Numbered from the stretch's first letter, positions 1 to 8,926 are shown. The stretch: 64,000 nucleotides of DNA from an uncultured Hyphomonas sp. (GCF_963678875.1 NZ_OY787457.1:62001-126000), one strand, 5' to 3'. A program made the numbers and translations. Notes: generated from the letters alone by a model not told the origin.

Positions 1-106
1 CAACGAGCTGCTGCGGGATTAGGCGGCCCGGCGTTGTTCCGCAGCGTCACGGGTTCCACTCTGCGATGAAACGCGTTCTGATCTTCCGGGCAACGGAGGA
101 ACAGGC

Positions 107-604
107 ATGGCGAAGAAGCTGAAGCAGCATAAAGCGGTGGGTGAGGACTATCTCGCCACTGTCGGCGACAAACTCAAAGTCACGCACGCCTTTCCGTTTC
201 CGGCGTCTGCTGTCTGGGCGGCGCTGTTGGATGCCAAGGCGTGGACCGAGTGGCTGGCGATTACCAAGGTCGACTGGACGAGCCCGGAGCCTTTCAGTGT
301 CGGCACGACGCGCACGGTCGAGATTGGCGACATGGTCATCGACGAAGTCTTCTTCATCTGGGAAGAGGGCAAGCGGATGGCGTTCTATTTCGACAAATCG
401 ACCCTGCCGATCTCTGCCGGGGTGGAAGACTATCACGTCGTCGAAACACCCGGCGGGTGCGAGCTGCGCTGGGCCGGCAAGGCGAGCGCGCCGCTCTTCC
501 TGGGCGGCGTCGTCTCGAAACAACTCGCCAAGGGCATCGCCGAAGGCATGCCAAAGCTTGAAGCCCTGATCCGCGACAATCCCGGCCGGTTCGGGCTTTC
601 CTGA
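107..604 (+). CDS. SRPBCC-family protein (START/polyketide-cyclase-like)
   Basis: A 165-residue soluble protein with the look of the SRPBCC/Bet v1-like ligand-binding fold. An early strand-helix segment reads KVTHAFPFPASAVWAALLDA, followed by a W-x-x-W region, then a GTTRTVEIGD turn and EVFFIWEEGKRMAFYF strands, and a long amphipathic C-terminal helix (VVSKQLAKGIAEGMPKLEAL). Members bind hydrophobic ligands or act as cyclases or toxin-like proteins; the ligand cannot be told from sequence. The ATG has a good ribosome binding site (GGAGGAACAGGC). It stands alone, about 180 bases ahead of the EF-hand lipoprotein. Family assignment is fairly safe, function unknown. Confidence 0.75.
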   Translation: MAKKLKQHKAVGEDYLATVGDKLKVTHAFPFPASAVWAALLDAKAWTEWLAITKVDWTSPEPFSVGTTRTVEIGDMVIDEVFFIWEEGKRMAFYFDKSTLPISAGVEDYHVVETPGGCELRWAGKASAPLFLGGVVSKQLAKGIAEGMPKLEALIRDNPGRFGLS

Positions 605-784
605 CCCTGAGAGCCTGACACTGAACGATCGGATAGACAGGTTTAAACTCCTGTCAGGCGGTGAGCGGATAGCCCGTTTCCCGGGCAGGGCGAAACCGGG
701 CGGAATAATCCGGAATTCAACTTATTGGGGTCACAAATCGGAAACTTAGGATTGCTAACAAGAAGCAAGACCTGAGGACCTGAC

Positions 785-2353
785 ATGACCCGTTTCCTGA
801 CCGCCGCCCTGTCGGCAAGCTCGCTCGGCCTGCTCACCGGATGTGCTCAATCACTGGCGCAGGAAGTGCCGGTTGTCTCCGTGACCGCGGCGCAGGAGGC
901 GGTGGCCGTTATCGAACCGGTGCCTGTGCCGGACACTTATCGCCAGCAGGTTCTGAAAGACGCGGACAAATTTCTGACCGACCGCGTCAACGAGCTCTAT
1001 GCATTCAACCCGACAGGCATCGTCTCGCGCGAAGATGTCGAACGCAGCCGCCTGGCGGAACAGGCCCGCGACCGTGCCGGAAAGCTGACCACTTACCTTG
1101 CCTTCGATCTGGATGGAGACGGTATCATCACCCGGGAAGAGTTCCACAACCAGCCGGTCTCGGCGAATGCCCGGAATCGGGCCCGGATCGACCTCGCTTT
1201 CACTCAGTCGGACACAAATGGAAACGGCCAGCTCGACTTCACGGAACTGTCGGCGCTTGCAGACGCAGAACTCGCAATCGCCCGGCGCCGCCGCCCAGCC
1301 TTCGACAACAGCCCGATGATGTTTGATCTCAATGCGGATGGCTTGGTCGATGTCAGCGAACTGTCGCAAGCGGTAGACACCCTTGCGGAACCGCCGGAGG
1401 GCAGCGCGGAGGCGCAGGTCGCAAAGCCGCCACTTGATTCGCGTGGCCGGCCGCTCTGCTCCCTGCCGCGGGCGAGTGCGCCGGCGGAGATGGTCATCCT
1501 GTCCGGCTATCAGGGCTCTGCGCTTTCGACGGTGGCCGTCAGCGGACTCGATGAGGCGACATCCGTTGCGACCCTGAGAATCGAGGCCGGGGAAACGCCG
1601 CTCTACATTTTTGCAACGGCGTACGATTCCATCGTCTGGAAACTCAGCGGCGAGACCGACAGGGTGGAGCGTTTTGTCGTCCAGCCGCGCCAGGCGAATA
1701 CGGGGCCGGGCGCGGGTGTCGTCGGCCTGCCGGCCAGCAAGGTCACTTTTACCGGGGCCAGTGCCTGCGGCAGATACCTGACGAAGCCGGACGACCGCGG
1801 CGTGGTGAAGCTGAAAGCGGGGGTTTCCGCCCAGACCGGCAAGACGATTGATCGTCTCATCGTGCACTATGAATTGCGGGGTGTGTCCATCCCGTCCGGC
1901 ACAAGGACTGAAAGCCGTCCGCCGCGGCGCGGGCCCGCTGTGGATGTCGGCACAGGCCGGTACTATCTGCAGCCGGACGGTGCCCCCGAATTTGTTTCCA
2001 ATACAGACACCAGCCGGACAGAGCGCGAACTCATTCGCTTCAATCCGGATGGGGTAATCGACCTGAAGCCCGAAGACGTTGTCTCAAGCGGACCGGTACA
2101 GGCATATGATGTCCTGCCGCAGGAGGCGGGCCTGCTCCAGCTGCTCCGGTCCGGTGGCCTGCAAACGGGTCCGAAGGGCGAATATATCATCACCCGGAAC
2201 ATCCCGCGGTTCCCGGCCGGATTGGCTGGCGCCCACGGTGTCCGGTTCATCCTGAAGCAAGGGGTAAAGATGCCCGCAGGGTCGCCCGGACATTCTTCGA
2301 TCGTCGATGAGACGACCGGAGAATGCCTGACTGGTGCGAGGTGCCGCCGCTAG
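785..2353 (+). CDS. EF-hand domain lipoprotein
   Basis: A 522-residue exported protein. The N-terminus MTRFLTAALSASSLGLLTGC gives a lipobox (LTGC, Cys20), so it is probably a lipoprotein, although signal peptidase I cleavage after SLAQ is an alternative. Three EF-hand loops can be read: DLDGDGIITREE (about 108-119), DTNGNGQLDFTE (143-154) and DLNADGLVDVSE (181-192). All have acidic or Asn residues at the Ca2+-ligating positions and a terminal Glu. The C-terminal 300 residues are beta-rich and match no family I recognise. The ATG follows GAGGACCTGAC. It converges on the alcohol dehydrogenase gene with only 12 bases between stops. Likely a periplasmic or outer-membrane calcium-binding protein. 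Confidence 0.75.
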   Translation: MTRFLTAALSASSLGLLTGCAQSLAQEVPVVSVTAAQEAVAVIEPVPVPDTYRQQVLKDADKFLTDRVNELYAFNPTGIVSREDVERSRLAEQARDRAGKLTTYLAFDLDGDGIITREEFHNQPVSANARNRARIDLAFTQSDTNGNGQLDFTELSALADAELAIARRRRPAFDNSPMMFDLNADGLVDVSELSQAVDTLAEPPEGSAEAQVAKPPLDSRGRPLCSLPRASAPAEMVILSGYQGSALSTVAVSGLDEATSVATLRIEAGETPLYIFATAYDSIVWKLSGETDRVERFVVQPRQANTGPGAGVVGLPASKVTFTGASACGRYLTKPDDRGVVKLKAGVSAQTGKTIDRLIVHYELRGVSIPSGTRTESRPPRRGPAVDVGTGRYYLQPDGAPEFVSNTDTSRTERELIRFNPDGVIDLKPEDVVSSGPVQAYDVLPQEAGLLQLLRSGGLQTGPKGEYIITRNIPRFPAGLAGAHGVRFILKQGVKMPAGSPGHSSIVDETTGECLTGARCRR

Positions 2354-2365
2354 CCTTTCACAGGC

Positions 2366-3466
2366 CTAGTCGAACACCACAACTTGCCGCGCGACGGTGC
2401 CCTTGTTGTTTTTCAGGTTCTGCAGGGCGCCGGTGATGCCGTCGAGGCCGATGCGGTCCGAGACGAGGTCGTCGAGGTGCAGCTTGCCCTGCCGGTAGAG
2501 ATCCACGAAGCGGGGGAAGTCGATGCGGAACCGGTTGGAGCCCATCACGGCGCCCTGAAGGCGTTTCTCCGTGACCAGAAGTTCGATGCCCGGCACTTCG
2601 ATGTTCACGCCCGGCGTGATCATGCCGATCACGGTGGCGACGCCGCGCGGGCGCAGCATGTGATAGGCCTGCTCGGCCGTCTGCTTGAGGCCCACGCATT
2701 CGAAGGAATAGTGCACGCCGCCCTTGGTCAGTTCCTTGATCGTCTCGATCGCATCCACCTTGGACGGATTGACGACATCGGTTGCGCCGAAGCGGACTGC
2801 CATCTGCAGCTTCTCGTCCGACAGGTCGACCGCGATGATCCGGCTGGCCCCGGCAATCGCTGCGCCATTGATGGCCGAGAGGCCGACGCCGCCGCAGCCG
2901 ACCACGGCGACGGTCGAGCCCGGCTCTACCTGCGCGGTATGGAAGACCGAGCCGACGCCCGTGATCACGCCGCAGCCGATCAGGCAGGCGCGGTCCAGCG
3001 GCATGTCCTTGTCGATGGCGCAGAGCGTATTCTCGTGGACAAGGATCTGTTCGGCGAAGGAAGAGAGGTTCAGGAACTGGCCGACCTTTTCGCCCTTGAT
3101 GGAGAGGCGCGGGGCCTCGGTCATCTGGCGCTGGAACTGATCCTTGTTGATCGTGTGGCAGACCGACATGTGCCCGGAGAGGCAGTATTCGCATGTGCCG
3201 CAGAAGGGCGAGAGAATGGAGATGACATGGTCGCCCGGCTTCACGGCCGAGACCATCGAGCCGACGGCTTCCACGACGCCGGCACTCTCGTGACCGAGGA
3301 TGACCGGCACTTCGGTCGGGAAGTTCCCATCCCAGAAGTGGACGTCGGAATGGCAGACGCCGACAGCTTTCAGCCGGACGAGGACTTCGCGCGGACCGGG
3401 TTTGTCGATCGTGACCTCTTCAATCGACAGCGGCTTGTTGGGCTCCCGCATCACGGCAGCTTTCAT
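2366..3466 (-). CDS. zinc-dependent alcohol dehydrogenase (MDR, class III-like)
   Basis: A 366-residue medium-chain NAD(P)-dependent alcohol dehydrogenase. Catalytic zinc ligands are visible in GVCHSD, GHES and LIGCGV. The structural-zinc cysteines form CGTCEYCLSGHMSVC. The Rossmann glycine motif is VVGCGGVGL. Length and motifs fit the long-chain zinc ADH group that oxidises alcohols or formaldehyde adducts; the substrate is not determined. The reading frame stays open upstream, but the ATG at 3466 is preferred because an AGGAGG ribosome binding site sits 7 bases ahead of it and the family N-terminus (MKAAVMREPNKPL) begins there. That ribosome binding site lies in the 3' arm of a predicted hairpin (3474-3502). 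It follows the alkaline phosphatase gene on the same strand. Confidence 0.9.
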   Translation of the reverse strand: MKAAVMREPNKPLSIEEVTIDKPGPREVLVRLKAVGVCHSDVHFWDGNFPTEVPVILGHESAGVVEAVGSMVSAVKPGDHVISILSPFCGTCEYCLSGHMSVCHTINKDQFQRQMTEAPRLSIKGEKVGQFLNLSSFAEQILVHENTLCAIDKDMPLDRACLIGCGVITGVGSVFHTAQVEPGSTVAVVGCGGVGLSAINGAAIAGASRIIAVDLSDEKLQMAVRFGATDVVNPSKVDAIETIKELTKGGVHYSFECVGLKQTAEQAYHMLRPRGVATVIGMITPGVNIEVPGIELLVTEKRLQGAVMGSNRFRIDFPRFVDLYRQGKLHLDDLVSDRIGLDGITGALQNLKNNKGTVARQVVVFD

Positions 3467-3473
3467 GGCATTT

Positions 3474-3502
3474 CCTCCTGGGCTTTTTATTTTCCCGGGA
3501 GG
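3474..3502 (-). promoter_or_regulatory. hairpin covering the adh ribosome binding site
   Basis: In the minus-strand transcript, CCUCCCGGG (3502-3494) can pair with CCCAGGAGG (3482-3474) over nine positions with a single C-A mismatch, closing an 11-base A/U-rich loop. The 3' arm contains the AGGAGG Shine-Dalgarno sequence of the alcohol dehydrogenase gene. Pairing would occlude initiation, as in RNA thermosensors or translational attenuators. There is no U-tract after the stem, so an intrinsic terminator is less likely. Confidence 0.4.
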
Positions 3503-3548
3503 ATGACCGTGAAAGCCGCGCTTGGCGAGACCTGCCGCGACGGGAGGG

Positions 3549-5138
3549 TTATTCGCCCTCCGGCCCGGCGACGAGACCGCTGGCGCGGCCCATGACCTGG
3601 AAGATCTCGTTCTGCTCCATGACGCCGGAGACGAGTTCCGATCCGGGGCCGGACGCGAAGATTGCCACATCGTCGCCGCCATGGGTCTCCGACCACATCG
3701 GATAGAGCGATGGCTGGAGGAAATCCTTGTCGGTCGTGTCGACGCCGGTGAGGTCCTTGCGGCTGCAGTCGAAGCCGTTCTCGGTGACGGTGCAGGCGCC
3801 GGGGCCGTTCGCATAGCCGAGCGTCGTGTACGGCATGCCGTCAAGCGCCTTGTTCGGCGATCCGTCGAGCGAGGTCGAGGACAGGCCAAGGATCGGGTTG
3901 CCGCGGCGCGCGTAGCCCGAAATGGTCAGCGTGTGGGAATGGTCTGCGGTGACGATGATCAGCGTATCGTCCGAATTGGTCATGTCCAAGGCGGTCTGGA
4001 TCGCCTGATCGAACTGGTCGGCTTCCTCCAGCGCGCGGGCCGCGTTCCCGGCATGGTGGGCGTGGTCGATGCGGCCGCCTTCGACCAGCAGGACAAAGCC
4101 ATCCGGGTCCTGCGACAGGCGGGTGATGGCGGCGCGCGTCATTTCAACGATGGACGGTTCGCCGGCCGGATCGTCGGCGCGGTCGAGCTCATAATCCATG
4201 TGAGACGGTTCGAAGAGGCCGAGCACCTTGTCTTCGCTGGAAAAGTCCTGCGCGGCAAAGCCTGCGCGATCGACGATGTATTTATGGTCCGGACGGGACG
4301 TCCAGTCGGCGATCAGGTCGCGCTGGTCTTTCCGGTCGCTGGTCTTGCCCGGATATTCCGGATCTTCCGTGCCGCCCGTCAGGAAGGCCGAACGGCCCCC
4401 GCCCATGGCGATTTCAAATCCGTCCCCGGCAGTCCAGTCGATGAACTGGGTGGCTATGTCCGGGCACGAGTCCGCTGCTGCGCCGCCGGTCCCGACAAAG
4501 GCTTCCCAGTCGCGGTTCGGTACTTTCGAATAGGCGGCGCCCGGCGTCGCGTGCGTCAGGCGCGCGGTGGTGATCAGGCCCGTGGACAGGCCAGCTGCTT
4601 CTGCCATCTCGAAGATGGAGTCGGTCGTGTTGCCTTCGACGCTGGCACAATTGTCATAGGAGGCGTCGCCCGTGATGCCGAGCGTGCGGGAGTTCGTTTT
4701 CACGCCGCTGATCATGGCCGTCGCGGTGGAGGCGGAGTCGGCGATCTGGGCGTCGTGGCTATAGGTCTTGGACAGGGCGGAATACGGCAGCTGGTCCATG
4801 GTCAGCTTGTAGGACTCGCCGTCCACGCCGCGCTTCTGTCCGGCATAGATACGGGCGGCGGTGATCGTTGGGATGCTCATGCCGTCACCGACAAAGAGGA
4901 TGACGTTCTTTGCCGGGCGCAGGCCGCGTGCCGTGATTTTCGCATCGATGGCGGCCTGGGCATCCAGGTAGTAGGCGTCGCCGGCCTGCTGCGGCACGGC
5001 GGCTTCGCGCGCCAGCGTGGCGACCGGGGAGGCAATCGGCTCTGCCGCGTCTGCATTTGCGCCGTTGTCGGCAGGCGTCGCTGCGCAACCTGCAACAACA
5101 AGAGCGATGAGGGGCAGGGCGGTGAGAGTCTTGCGCAT
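3549..5138 (-). CDS. alkaline phosphatase (PhoA family), lipoprotein
   Basis: A 529-residue alkaline phosphatase that hydrolyses phosphomonoesters outside the cytoplasm. MRKTLTALPLIALVVAGC is a lipoprotein signal (Cys18). The metal/nucleophile region is present: FVGDGMSIPTITAARIYAG near the start, then ADSASTATAMISGVKTN with the nucleophilic Ser in DSAS. EGGRIDHAHHAGN and VTADHSHT supply further Zn/Mg ligands, and the C-terminal WSETHGGDDVAIFASGPG is characteristic. The ATG at 5138 has a GGAGG ribosome binding site. It is followed after 82 bases by the alcohol dehydrogenase gene. No Pho box was recognised upstream. Confidence 0.92.
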   Translation of the reverse strand: MRKTLTALPLIALVVAGCAATPADNGANADAAEPIASPVATLAREAAVPQQAGDAYYLDAQAAIDAKITARGLRPAKNVILFVGDGMSIPTITAARIYAGQKRGVDGESYKLTMDQLPYSALSKTYSHDAQIADSASTATAMISGVKTNSRTLGITGDASYDNCASVEGNTTDSIFEMAEAAGLSTGLITTARLTHATPGAAYSKVPNRDWEAFVGTGGAAADSCPDIATQFIDWTAGDGFEIAMGGGRSAFLTGGTEDPEYPGKTSDRKDQRDLIADWTSRPDHKYIVDRAGFAAQDFSSEDKVLGLFEPSHMDYELDRADDPAGEPSIVEMTRAAITRLSQDPDGFVLLVEGGRIDHAHHAGNAARALEEADQFDQAIQTALDMTNSDDTLIIVTADHSHTLTISGYARRGNPILGLSSTSLDGSPNKALDGMPYTTLGYANGPGACTVTENGFDCSRKDLTGVDTTDKDFLQPSLYPMWSETHGGDDVAIFASGPGSELVSGVMEQNEIFQVMGRASGLVAGPEGE

Positions 5139-5201
5139 GGATAGCCTCCGATAGATTCGACTTTGCTGCGTCGTAAGGTGTTTGTGTGACGTTTTTTCTC
5201 G

Positions 5202-6107
5202 TCAGTCGACTGCAACACGCGGTTTGCGGCCGCGCTGGGCCAGCCAGACCGCAAACAGGATCACGACACCGCCCATTGCCTGCAGGCCGGTCAGAGACTC
5301 GCCGAACAGGTGCCAGGAAACCGCAGCAGCGACGACCGGCTGGACAAGAACAAGCAGGCCTGCAACGGCGGCGGAGGTTCTGCCGAGGCCCGTCACGATC
5401 AGGGCCTGCCCGGCGATCTGCGAAACCAGCGCGAGGAAGATCGGAACCCGGAACCCGTCCAGCGATTGGGGCAGGAAGGTTTCGCCTGTCGCCAGCACGA
5501 TCAGACCGGCTACGATGACTTCCACGAATGTCAGCCAGAAAATCGCCTCGATGCCGCCAATCGTGCGCCGGGCGATGGTGGAGCAAAGCATGTATCCGCT
5601 GACGAGGAAGGCGGCGGCGACGGCAAACAGGTCTCCGCGAATATTGCCCTTGCCTTCTGCGCCTCCGCCGAGGGACAGCGCTGCGGCGCCCAGAATGGCA
5701 AGCGCGGCGGCGACGAACCAGAAGGCATGCGGGCGCTGCTTCAGGAAGAACCATGCCCCGAACCCGACCAGCACATTTCCAAGGTTCACGATGAAGGTCG
5801 CATTCGAAACGGTCGTAATGGTCAGCGCGTGATGCCAGAGCGCGATGTCCAGCGTGAAGAAGGTGCCCGCCATCAGGATGAACCGGTTGGGCAGGCGCGG
5901 GACGCGGCGTTCGATCACGAACACCAGCGCCAGCAGCAGGGGCAGGGCGAAGACATAACGCCAGAACGCGATGGCTTGCGGGCCAAGGTCGTCGAGGCCG
6001 AAGCGCAGGCCGATGGGGGCAAAGCCGATCCCGACACCGCCTGCCAGGACCATCAGCGGCCCCGTCCAGGAACGAGGTGTCGGCGGGGAAGCGGGTATGG
6101 CTGTCAT
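5202..6107 (-). CDS. EamA/DMT-family transporter
   Basis: A 301-residue integral membrane protein with about ten predicted transmembrane helices in two EamA repeats, typical of drug/metabolite transporters. Recognisable pieces are the N-terminal PLMVLAGGVGIGFAPIGLRF, the repeat-closing AFWRYVFALPLLLALV, and the second-half GLIVLATGETF and TSAAVAGLLVLVQPVVAA. Substrate unknown; family members export amino acids, metabolites or drugs. Its start codon overlaps the stop of the GluQRS gene by four bases (ATGA), so the two are probably translationally coupled. Confidence 0.88.
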   Translation of the reverse strand: MTAIPASPPTPRSWTGPLMVLAGGVGIGFAPIGLRFGLDDLGPQAIAFWRYVFALPLLLALVFVIERRVPRLPNRFILMAGTFFTLDIALWHHALTITTVSNATFIVNLGNVLVGFGAWFFLKQRPHAFWFVAAALAILGAAALSLGGGAEGKGNIRGDLFAVAAAFLVSGYMLCSTIARRTIGGIEAIFWLTFVEVIVAGLIVLATGETFLPQSLDGFRVPIFLALVSQIAGQALIVTGLGRTSAAVAGLLVLVQPVVAAAVSWHLFGESLTGLQAMGGVVILFAVWLAQRGRKPRVAVD

Positions 6108-6949
6108 GGGAGGCCTGTCATCCGGCGAAGGTCGTCCGGGGTCTTGCCCTCATCGCGCCATGCACGCAATCCCCGGTCACCAGCACGCTTGGACAGTTTC
6201 CGGCCGTCCGGTCCGAGGACCAGCGGATGAAAGCGATAGACGGGCTGGGGCCAGTCCATCAGCGCCTGAAGCAGCGCATGTACGGCGGTCATCTCCCTGA
6301 TGTCCTCCCCGCGAATGACATGCGTGACGCCCTGAAGGGCATCATCATGGCAGCAGGCAAGATGGTAAGAGGCGGGCGTTTCCTTCCGGCCGAGAACCAC
6401 GTCGCCAAAGGGGCGCGGATCTGCGCGCACCGTACGCGCCGTGCCGTCACTCTCGTCGACATAGCTCAGCCGGCCATATCGCGGGCCCAGCGCGGCTTCT
6501 GCGGCGGCCAGCGAGAGCCGCCAGGCAAAAGCATCGCCCCGGGCGAGGCGGGCTGCCTCATCCGCAGCGGGCAGGGGGGTGCCGATAAAGCCCCATTCCT
6601 CCGGATCCGCGCCGGCCGGCATGGCGGCAGCGATTTCCCGGCGGGTCCGGAAGCAACGATAGACCAGTCCGCGCGTCCGCAAGTCCGATATGGTCGCTTC
6701 ATAGTCATCGAAATGATCCGATTGGCGCCGGACAGGTCCGTCCCAGTCCAGCCCCAGCCATTTCAGGTCTTCGAGGATCGCCGTTTCATATTCCGGCCGG
6801 CAGCGGGTCTGGTCGATATCCTCGATCCGCAGCAGGACCCGGCCACCCGCGGCCCGGGCGGCGTCCCAGACATGGAACGCCGAGCAGGCATGGCCGAGAT
6901 GCAGGTAACCCGTCGGCGATGGCGCGAAACGGGTGACGAAATCCGTCAT
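6104..6949 (-). CDS. gluQ: glutamyl-Q tRNA(Asp) synthetase
   Basis: A 281-residue GluQRS, a truncated glutamyl-tRNA synthetase paralogue that attaches glutamate to the queuosine base of tRNA-Asp. It has the class I signature FAPSPTGYLHLGHA (HIGH motif) and KLSKRAG (KMSKS motif) but no anticodon-binding domain, as usual. The start at 6949 (MTDFVTRFAPSPTG) is preferred to an in-frame ATG 15 codons upstream because the family begins here. Oddly, the zinc-binding cysteines of E. coli GluQRS (C-x-C and later Cys residues) are almost all missing: only Cys99 in VYRCFRTRRE remains. Coupled to the downstream EamA gene. Confidence 0.92.
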   Translation of the reverse strand: MTDFVTRFAPSPTGYLHLGHACSAFHVWDAARAAGGRVLLRIEDIDQTRCRPEYETAILEDLKWLGLDWDGPVRRQSDHFDDYEATISDLRTRGLVYRCFRTRREIAAAMPAGADPEEWGFIGTPLPAADEAARLARGDAFAWRLSLAAAEAALGPRYGRLSYVDESDGTARTVRADPRPFGDVVLGRKETPASYHLACCHDDALQGVTHVIRGEDIREMTAVHALLQALMDWPQPVYRFHPLVLGPDGRKLSKRAGDRGLRAWRDEGKTPDDLRRMTGLP

Positions 6950-7090
6950 GACGCCCGTGTGCCTCCTGCTTGCCGACCCTGACCGAAGCGGCATGCTGTC
7001 CGATGCACCTTGCCCGCGTCAACAGCGTTTCCCTGTTGCATGGACGGCGCAGGACCCGTATCGCCAAAGGGCTTGAGAGGTCCTAATTTC

Positions 7091-8158
7091 ATGCCTGTGA
7101 CGGACTGGCTGACAACGGCAGAAGCCTGGGCAAACGCCCATATGCGGGAGACTCAATATCTCGCAGCGCTGGGCCTTGTTTTGGGAGGGCTTTTCGCCGC
7201 CTTTCTCCTGATCCTGACAGTTCGGCTGATCGTGCGCCTGGTCCGGCGCCTCGGCGATGTGGCTGCGGCGCGCGCGCTACGTTCCGACAAGACGCCCGGC
7301 TATCGCATCGTTCTGGCCCGTCCGGCCGGAGGGCGGCGCGGCACGACGCTCAAATGGCTGCAATCGGCGCTCTCGGATCACCTCACCGCGTTCAATTTCG
7401 GGGCGCCGTTCAAGCTTGGCCGGATGAGCGTGCTGAAAGGCGGGCTCGCCCCGGAAACCATCGCGCGGGCACGCCGGCGTATGGCGGCTGCAGATGCGGA
7501 CCTGCTGGTCTGGGGCGAGCGCCGCAGGCGCAAAGCGGAGGGCCTCGTCCTGCACGGCCTCACACGGGGCGGCGGGCTGAGTCCGGCAAACGCCCGGGTG
7601 TTCACCCTGCGCCTGCCGGCCCACAAGGACGCCCTGGAAGGCCAGATGCCGAAAATCGCCGCCTTCCTGCTGGCCAAGAAACTGCAGCCGGGGCTTGGGA
7701 ACCCTCAATCCTTCCGCCCCGAGAAAATCAGCCTGCTGGCTGAAGCGCTGTCGGGGATGCTGGATCATGACGGTCCTATGCCAGTGGCGCTTCGCAACGA
7801 GATCGAAGGCGATTTCTGCGCCTCCGCCGTCCATGTGGCGGAAGAAGCCGGGGATCTTGCCGGGCTGGACCGCGTGATCGCCTTGAGCAGGGAGCATCTC
7901 ACCGAAGGGGCGGTTCAGGAGAATCCCGAACGCGCGATTCAGGCCCGGATGAATATCGGGCGGGCCCTGTTGGCGCGCGCGGCGAAGAAGTACGAAGCCG
8001 AACTGGTGCGCGAGGCGATCGGCTATCTCTCGCAGGTCGTCGAAGCGCTACGCACCGATCCGTCCATCATGCGCGCGCAGGCGGCCTCCGACGCCATGTT
8101 CAAGGCGCAGAGCCTGATGGAAACGCGCAAGCGCTTCGCCGTGAATTTCGGAACCTAG
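7091..8158 (+). CDS. membrane-anchored protein of unknown function
   Basis: A 355-residue protein that I cannot assign. One transmembrane helix lies near the N-terminus (about residues 21-45, YLAALGLVLGGLFAAFLLIL), followed by a basic stretch (RLVRRLGDVAAARALR). A cytosolic alpha/beta region then contains GYRIVLARPAGGRRGT and a segment ADADLLVWGERRRRK. The last 130 residues are helical and TPR-like (AIQARMNIGRALLARAAKKYEAEL, YLSQVVEAL). ATG 7091 is chosen for its GAGAGG ribosome binding site and because the helix follows directly; the frame also allows a start at 7010. Convergent with msrA. Confidence 0.6.
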   Translation: MPVTDWLTTAEAWANAHMRETQYLAALGLVLGGLFAAFLLILTVRLIVRLVRRLGDVAAARALRSDKTPGYRIVLARPAGGRRGTTLKWLQSALSDHLTAFNFGAPFKLGRMSVLKGGLAPETIARARRRMAAADADLLVWGERRRRKAEGLVLHGLTRGGGLSPANARVFTLRLPAHKDALEGQMPKIAAFLLAKKLQPGLGNPQSFRPEKISLLAEALSGMLDHDGPMPVALRNEIEGDFCASAVHVAEEAGDLAGLDRVIALSREHLTEGAVQENPERAIQARMNIGRALLARAAKKYEAELVREAIGYLSQVVEALRTDPSIMRAQAASDAMFKAQSLMETRKRFAVNFGT

Positions 8159-8169
8159 GCCCCCAAAAA

Positions 8170-8820
8170 TCAGACAGAGAGGCCGACCGGGCAGGACACG
8201 CCCGTTCCGCCGATGCCGCAATAACCCGCCGGGTTCTTGGCGAGGTATTGCTGGTGGTAGTCCTCTGCGAAATAGATCTTGTCCAGAGGGACCAGCTCGG
8301 TCGTGATCTTTCCGGCATGGCCAGCCTTGACGAGGGACACTTCATAGGCCGCGATCATTTTCCGGGCCGTCTCGGCCTGCGTGTCGCTGGTCGTGTAGAC
8401 GGCTGAGCGGTATTGCGTGCCGATGTCATTGCCCTGGCGCATGCCCTGGGTCGGGTCATGGTTTTCCAGGAAGACTTTCATCAGGCCCTCGAACGTCACG
8501 ATGGCCGGATCGAAGATCACATCGACGACTTCGGTGTGGCCGGTATGCCCGCTGCAGACTTCCTCATAGGTCGGGTTCGGCGTGTATCCGCCGGCATATC
8601 CGACACGGGTGAGCCAGACGCCATCCTGTTGCCAGAACTTGCGTTCTGCGCCCCAGAAACAGCCGAGCGCGAACACAGCGCGCTCAAAACCTGCTGGAAC
8701 ATCGGCCAGCAAGTCCCGGCCATTCACGAAATGCGTATCGGCCGTCGGAATCGCCTGATCCCGGCCTTTCAGCGCAGTTTCCGGTGTCGGCATCGTAGCG
8801 GGTTTGCGTGTGAACAGCAT
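8170..8820 (-). CDS. msrA: peptide-methionine (S)-S-oxide reductase MsrA
   Basis: A 216-residue methionine sulfoxide reductase A that repairs oxidised methionine. The catalytic motif GCFWGAE (Cys54) is followed by VGYAGG, YEEVCSGHTGHTEVV and NDIGTQYRS. The C-terminal CGIGGTGVSCPVG carries two candidate resolving cysteines. ATG 8820 is preceded directly by GGAGGCCGCC and starts the typical MLFTRKPATMP leader; the in-frame extension to 8877 lacks such a site. No MsrB partner is nearby. Confidence 0.95.
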   Translation of the reverse strand: MLFTRKPATMPTPETALKGRDQAIPTADTHFVNGRDLLADVPAGFERAVFALGCFWGAERKFWQQDGVWLTRVGYAGGYTPNPTYEEVCSGHTGHTEVVDVIFDPAIVTFEGLMKVFLENHDPTQGMRQGNDIGTQYRSAVYTTSDTQAETARKMIAAYEVSLVKAGHAGKITTELVPLDKIYFAEDYHQQYLAKNPAGYCGIGGTGVSCPVGLSV

Positions 8821-8926
8821 GGCGGCCTCCTTCAGCTGTTCTTTCATATGGGACCTTGCTGCTGCAACGGCAATCACAGTCTTGCGAGGCGCGTCCCCAT
8901 AAGTTAGAGGGACCGCTGCTGGAAAC

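Noticed and set aside
1..22. Possible 3' end of a gene (codons ending NELLRD then TAG)
   Set aside because: Only six codons are visible, so neither frame nor product can be supported.
47..523. 158-codon open frame on the minus strand
   Set aside because: It lies opposite the SRPBCC gene, has Arg-rich composition typical of an antisense frame and no ribosome binding site.
641..660. Inverted repeat GACAGG...CCTGTC after the first gene
   Set aside because: Six-base arms, weak G/C content and no T-tract; not convincing as a terminator.
851..1867. 338-codon minus-strand open frame
   Set aside because: Antisense to the EF-hand lipoprotein gene, with no family features; an artefact of high GC.
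3522..5144. 540-codon plus-strand open frame
   Set aside because: Runs opposite the alkaline phosphatase gene and has no signal, domain or ribosome binding site.
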